Origin: Vicinamibacterales bacterium
GTDB taxonomy: Bacteria > Acidobacteriota > Vicinamibacteria > Vicinamibacterales > Fen-181
Assembly (NCBI GenBank): GCA_036504215.1
Contig: DASXVO010000059.1
Coordinates: 264,765-328,764 of the forward strand
Reading direction: 5' to 3'
Length of the DNA: 64,000 nucleotides
A program made the position numbers and the translations under genes. Positions 61,192 through 64,000 of the stretch are shown one piece after another. The notes beneath the pieces are model-generated. The model searched no databases. It was not told the DNA's origin and was given only the letters and a program-made list of their open reading frames with translations. How positions within the stretch are numbered: the stretch's first letter is position 1; the number at the start of each line of letters is the position of its first letter.

Positions 61192-62523
61192 CTACTTCTT
61201 GACGAACTTCTTCACGAACTGGCCAACCGTCTGGTCGAGATTCGGCGTGCCGATCTCCTGCAACTGGTAGGTGACGCGCACGGTGGGCTTCTTGATCTTG
61301 ATGATCCGGTTCAGATCAATCGGGGTGCCGATCACGACCACGTCGCACGGAACCTTGTTGATCGTCTCTTCCAGGTCCCTCACCTGGCCGGCTCCATATC
61401 CCATCGCGGGCAGCAGCGTGCCGATGCCGGTGTACTTCTTGAAAGTGTCGGTGATCGACCGGACCGTGTACGGACGCGGGTCGACGAGTTCTCGGGCGCC
61501 GTACTTGTTGGCCGCCACCACGCCGGCGCCGATCTTCATCTCACCGTGCGTGAGCGTCGGGCCGTCCTCGACCACCAGGGCGCGCTTGCCGGTCAGGCGT
61601 TCGGGGTGGTCGATGAAGATGGGCGACGCGGCATCGATCATCACCGCCTTCGCATTGACCTTGCGGATGTTCGCGCGCAACTGATCGACGGCCTTCGGCT
61701 CCGCGCTGTCGATCTTGTTGATGATCACGATGTCGGCCATCCGGAGGTTGGCCTCGGCCGGGTAGTAGCTCAGTTCGTTTCCGACCCGCAGCGGATCGGC
61801 CACGACGATCGCGAGATCCGGCCTGTAGAACGGCATGTCGTTGTTGCCGCCGTCCCACAAGATGACGTCCGCTTCGGCCTGCGCCTGCTCGAGGATGGCG
61901 CCGTAGTCCACACCGGCGTAGATGATGATGCCCTCGACGATGTGCGGCTCGTACTCCTCCATCTCCTCGATCGTGCACTTGTGCTTCTTGAGGTCGGCGA
62001 GGCTGCCGTACCGCTGGACCTTCTGCTTCTCGAGGTCGCCGTAGGGCATCGGATGCCGGATCGCCGCCACCTTGAGGCCGTGCGACTGCAGCAGGTGCGC
62101 CACGCGCCGGCTGGTCTGGCTCTTGCCCGATCCCGTCCGAACCGCGCACACCGAAATCACCGGCTTCGTGCTCTTGATCATCGTCGGCTGCGCGCCGAGG
62201 AGCTTGAAGTGGGCGCCGGCGGCATTCACGACCGAGCCGCGGCTCATCACGTAGTTGTAGGCGACGTCGCTGTACGCGAAAACCACTTCCTCGATCTGGT
62301 GCTTGCGGATGAGCTTTTCCAGCTCGTTCTCGGCGACGATCGGAATGCCCTTCGGATAGAGCGTCCCCGCGAGCGATGCCGGGTACTTGCGGCCGTCGAT
62401 GTTCGGAATCTGGGTGGCGGTGAAGGCAACCACGTCGTACCGCTCGTTGTCGCGGTACACAGTATTGAAGTTGTGGAAGTCGCGCCCCGCGGCTCCCATG
62501 ATGACGGTCTTGATCCGATGCAT
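61192..62523 (-). CDS. Cyclic 2,3-diphosphoglycerate synthase homologue (P-loop GTPase-like)
   Basis: 443 residues. An N-terminal segment (VIMGAAGRDFHNFNTVYRDN) is followed by VFAYSDVAYNYVMSRG. The P-loop is CAVRTGSGKSQTSRRV (about residue 130), and later come WDGGNNDMPFYRPDL and VIINKIDSAE (NKxD-like guanine motif). The sequence fits the family named after archaeal cyclic 2,3-diphosphoglycerate synthetase, with almost the same length. Bacterial members have no proven role and often lie near carbamate kinase and a carbamoyltransferase, as here. The archaeal activity should not be assumed. It is the last gene of the cluster. Confidence 0.82.
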   Translation of the reverse strand: MHRIKTVIMGAAGRDFHNFNTVYRDNERYDVVAFTATQIPNIDGRKYPASLAGTLYPKGIPIVAENELEKLIRKHQIEEVVFAYSDVAYNYVMSRGSVVNAAGAHFKLLGAQPTMIKSTKPVISVCAVRTGSGKSQTSRRVAHLLQSHGLKVAAIRHPMPYGDLEKQKVQRYGSLADLKKHKCTIEEMEEYEPHIVEGIIIYAGVDYGAILEQAQAEADVILWDGGNNDMPFYRPDLAIVVADPLRVGNELSYYPAEANLRMADIVIINKIDSAEPKAVDQLRANIRKVNAKAVMIDAASPIFIDHPERLTGKRALVVEDGPTLTHGEMKIGAGVVAANKYGARELVDPRPYTVRSITDTFKKYTGIGTLLPAMGYGAGQVRDLEETINKVPCDVVVIGTPIDLNRIIKIKKPTVRVTYQLQEIGTPNLDQTVGQFVKKFVKK

Positions 62524-62545
62524 GCGGTTCCTCTCTGAGAGTGAA

Positions 62546-62577
62546 GTAGGAGTCAGGAGCCAGGATTCAGGAGCGAG
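62546..62577. repeat. TCCTGACTCCTGGCTTC-type repeat, copy 2
   Basis: GTAGGAGTCAGGAGCCAGG and a second CAGGAG unit, the reverse complement of the repeat at 25211 and 63671. It lies 22 bases upstream of the cyclic-DPG synthase homologue start and overlaps the end of the tiny ORF. Confidence 0.55.
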
Positions 62578-62764
62578 GTACGCGACGAATTCCGAATCCC
62601 GATGCCCGATTCCCTTGTGATGACGCCGTAATGACCTTCTCGATACGCTCGATCGCCCAGTCGATATCCTCTCTTCCTTCAGCCTCTCGCAGCCGGGACG
62701 CGCAGGCCCGCTCGATGTAGTCCTGCACCTGCATCGAGCGGATCTCCTTCACTGACCGTCCCAC
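62567..62764 (-). CDS. Tiny ORF between pyrB and the cyclic-DPG synthase homologue
   Basis: 65 residues, overlapping the pyrB end by 16 bp. The first ~45 residues (KEIRSMQVQDYIERACASRL, then EGREDIDWAIERIEKVI) look like a genuine charged helical protein. The C-terminal ~18 residues derive from low-complexity repeat DNA. Its overlap with pyrB is typical of coupled genes. I do not recognise a family. It might be a small regulatory subunit, or not translated. Confidence 0.45.
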   Translation of the reverse strand: MGRSVKEIRSMQVQDYIERACASRLREAEGREDIDWAIERIEKVITASSQGNRASGFGIRRVPRS

Positions 62765-63660
62765 AACATGGTGAGCAGCGCCATCCGGACGTACAACCCG
62801 TTTGTCGCCTGCCGGAAGTACATCGCGCGCGGATCGGCATCAACAGCCTTGTCGATCTCGACCGTGCGCGGAAGCGGATGCAGGATCAGGGCATCTCGCT
62901 TCATGGTCTGGAGGACGGTGCTATCTATCGTATAGCGTCCATGTGCGCCACGATCGGCCATTCGCTCCGGCCTGATCCGCGTCTGGTAGACCACATCCAC
63001 CTGCGGCAGCACCTTGCCGGCTTCCCGCTCCAGCGCGAACCAGACGTCGTGCTCGTCGAGGTGCTCGAGGATGTCCGCCTTCATCTGCATCTCGGGCGGA
63101 CTGACGAAGTAGATCTTCACCCGCTCGAACTTGCTCAGAAGGTAGGCGAGCGATCGCGCCGTGCGCCCGCGATCCAGCTCGCCGATGAACGCGATGCTCA
63201 GCCCCTCGATCGGCCGCTCGCGGTAGATGGTGTAGAGGTCGAGCAGCGCCTGTGTCGGATGCTGGCCGCCGTTGCCGTCGCCGGCGTTGATCACCGGCAC
63301 CGCCGAGACCTGTGCTGCCCGGCGCGCGCCGCCCGCCTGCGTGTGGCGGATGACGATCACGTCCGAGTAGCCGCCGATGATCCGGATCGTGTCCTCGAGC
63401 TGTTCGCCCTCCACCTCGGACGAGAAGAACCCCGCCTGCTCGGTGGACAGCACGCGACCGCCCAGCCGGTACATGGCAGCCTCGAACGAGAAGCGGGTCC
63501 GCGTGGACGGCTGGTAGAACAGCGACGCCATGATCTTGCGCTGGTAGTCGAGGGTCCCGCCGCGCGCGGCCACCTTCTCCATCTGGCGCGTGCGGTCGAA
63601 CAGCTCCATCAGAAGCGGCACGGTGAACTGCTGCGACTCGACGACGTGGTCAAGCTTCAT
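62749..63660 (-). CDS. pyrB: Aspartate carbamoyltransferase catalytic chain
   Basis: 303 residues. The carbamoyl-phosphate motif is YQPSTRTRFSFEAAM. AGDGNGGQHPTQALLDLYTI and LILHPLPRTVEID complete the active site. The aspartate-domain loops support ATCase rather than ornithine carbamoyltransferase. It makes N-carbamoyl-aspartate for pyrimidines. It follows carbamate kinase closely and has no pyrI or pyrC partner here. A YgeW-like carbamoyltransferase role with another amino-group acceptor cannot be excluded. Confidence 0.88.
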   Translation of the reverse strand: MKLDHVVESQQFTVPLLMELFDRTRQMEKVAARGGTLDYQRKIMASLFYQPSTRTRFSFEAAMYRLGGRVLSTEQAGFFSSEVEGEQLEDTIRIIGGYSDVIVIRHTQAGGARRAAQVSAVPVINAGDGNGGQHPTQALLDLYTIYRERPIEGLSIAFIGELDRGRTARSLAYLLSKFERVKIYFVSPPEMQMKADILEHLDEHDVWFALEREAGKVLPQVDVVYQTRIRPERMADRGAHGRYTIDSTVLQTMKRDALILHPLPRTVEIDKAVDADPRAMYFRQATNGLYVRMALLTMLWDGQ

Positions 63661-63669
63661 GGCGGTCTT

Positions 63670-64000
63670 TCAGGCTCCTGAACCCGGGCTCCTGACTCCT
63701 GGCTTCCCTGACGGCACGATGTGCGTGCCCGCCTCCCCGTGCACGGCAGCCCGAAGGTAGTTGTACGACGTGATGATGACTTCCTTCCCGCCGTTCCTCA
63801 TGAACCGGAGCGCCGACTCGATCTTCGGCCCCATGTTCCCCGGTGGGAACTGGCCGGCCGCCTGGTAGGCCTCCATCTCCGCGACGGTCGCGCGGTCGAT
63901 CGCGCGCTGCGTTGGCTTCCGGTAGTCGGTGTACACCTTGTCCGCGTCGGTCGAGATGATGAAGTAGTCCACAACCAGTCGGCTGGCAACCAGCGCCGAG
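63670..64000 (-). CDS. arcC: Carbamate kinase (C-terminal part, 5' end outside window)
   Basis: The frame is open to the window edge, giving the last ~110 residues. SALVASRLVVDYFIISTDAD followed by KVYTDY is the amino-acid-kinase segment that binds nucleotide. FPPGNMGPKIESALRFMRNGG is the conserved carbamate-kinase end region, and HGEAGTHIVP closes the domain. The final 12 residues (GKPGVRSPGSGA) come from a dispersed repeat. The enzyme interconverts carbamoyl phosphate + ADP and carbamate + ATP. Next to pyrB it could supply or drain carbamoyl phosphate. Confidence 0.85.
   Translation of the reverse strand, partial: SALVASRLVVDYFIISTDADKVYTDYRKPTQRAIDRATVAEMEAYQAAGQFPPGNMGPKIESALRFMRNGGKEVIITSYNYLRAAVHGEAGTHIVPSGKPGVRSPGSGA
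63671..63710. repeat. TCCTGACTCCTGGCTTC-type repeat, copy 3, in the 3' end of carbamate kinase
   Basis: GGCTCCTGACTCCTGGCTTC (63687-63706) and a preceding CAGGCTCCTG unit form the last codons of the carbamate kinase gene and the gap before pyrB. It matches copies at 25211 and 62546. Confidence 0.6.

Overview
The window looks like a chromosomal segment of a high-GC acidobacterium, most likely of the Vicinamibacteria type. That placement is an inference from gene content. Supporting features are an orphan MacB/FtsX-type permease of the acidobacterial duplicated (ADOP) kind, two very large secreted Asp-box (BNR/VPS10-like) proteins, a DUF885 protein, several secreted M24 and S9 peptidases, and kinase-like PEGA proteins. 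I saw no rRNA, tRNA or CRISPR array. Most antisense open frames are high-GC shadows of the real genes.

Layout. 1-2876: the end of a DmsE-type multihaem cytochrome and an MtrB/PioB outer-membrane barrel, a porin-cytochrome pair for electron transfer across the outer membrane. 2933-8881: a secreted prolyl oligopeptidase, an ADOP permease, a small membrane protein and a secreted HELxH protein, with a serine-hydrolase remnant and a tandem repeat between them. 9035-15270 (all minus): gntR - activase - glycyl radical enzyme - gntR - M24 peptidase. The glycyl radical enzyme closely resembles trans-4-hydroxyproline dehydratase (HypD), so this reads as a hydroxyproline/imino-peptide catabolic operon. 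A divergent TSUP permease (15377-16297) shares its upstream region, which carries a 6+6 bp inverted repeat. 16316-21383: Asp-box protein, DUF885 protein and DUF4412-like protein.

21438-33450 is an L-arabinan/L-arabinose utilisation locus: a LacI-type regulator, two divergent GH127-type beta-L-arabinofuranosidases, an SSS symporter, a tiny membrane protein, an L-fucose-isomerase-family isomerase standing in for AraA, ribulokinase AraB and epimerase AraD. A perfect 18-bp palindrome lies between the two divergent arms, overlapping good promoter elements on both strands. It is the obvious operator of the locus.

33483-38936: a Tat-exported M24 peptidase, a second Asp-box protein and another M24 aminopeptidase. 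38997-42388 (minus): nadA-nadC-nadB, de novo quinolinate/NAD synthesis. 42516-45343: aminotransferase and MalQ. 45472-49896: degenerate-kinase/PEGA protein, DinB-like protein, a second kinase-like protein and an M23 lipoprotein. 50089-53777: DUF1015, serA, serC (serine synthesis), ending in a clear hairpin. 53778-54896: a decayed serine recombinase in about 1.1 kb without intact genes. 54897-60461: serine hydrolase, two-component pair and a long SIS protein resembling eukaryotic glucokinase regulatory protein. 60486-64000 (minus): DUF1801 protein, then carbamate kinase (partial) - pyrB - tiny ORF - cyclic 2,3-diphosphoglycerate synthase homologue, ending in an intrinsic terminator.

Three dispersed short-repeat families recur. 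A GGAAGGATGAAGGA array occurs at three loci, one forming the start of nadA. A TCCTGACTCCTGGCTTC-like repeat occurs at three loci, one forming the end of carbamate kinase. A GGGACG/CGTCCC palindrome occurs at two loci, one inside malQ. The glycyl radical enzyme and the porin-cytochrome pair suggest that the organism lives at least part of the time without oxygen.
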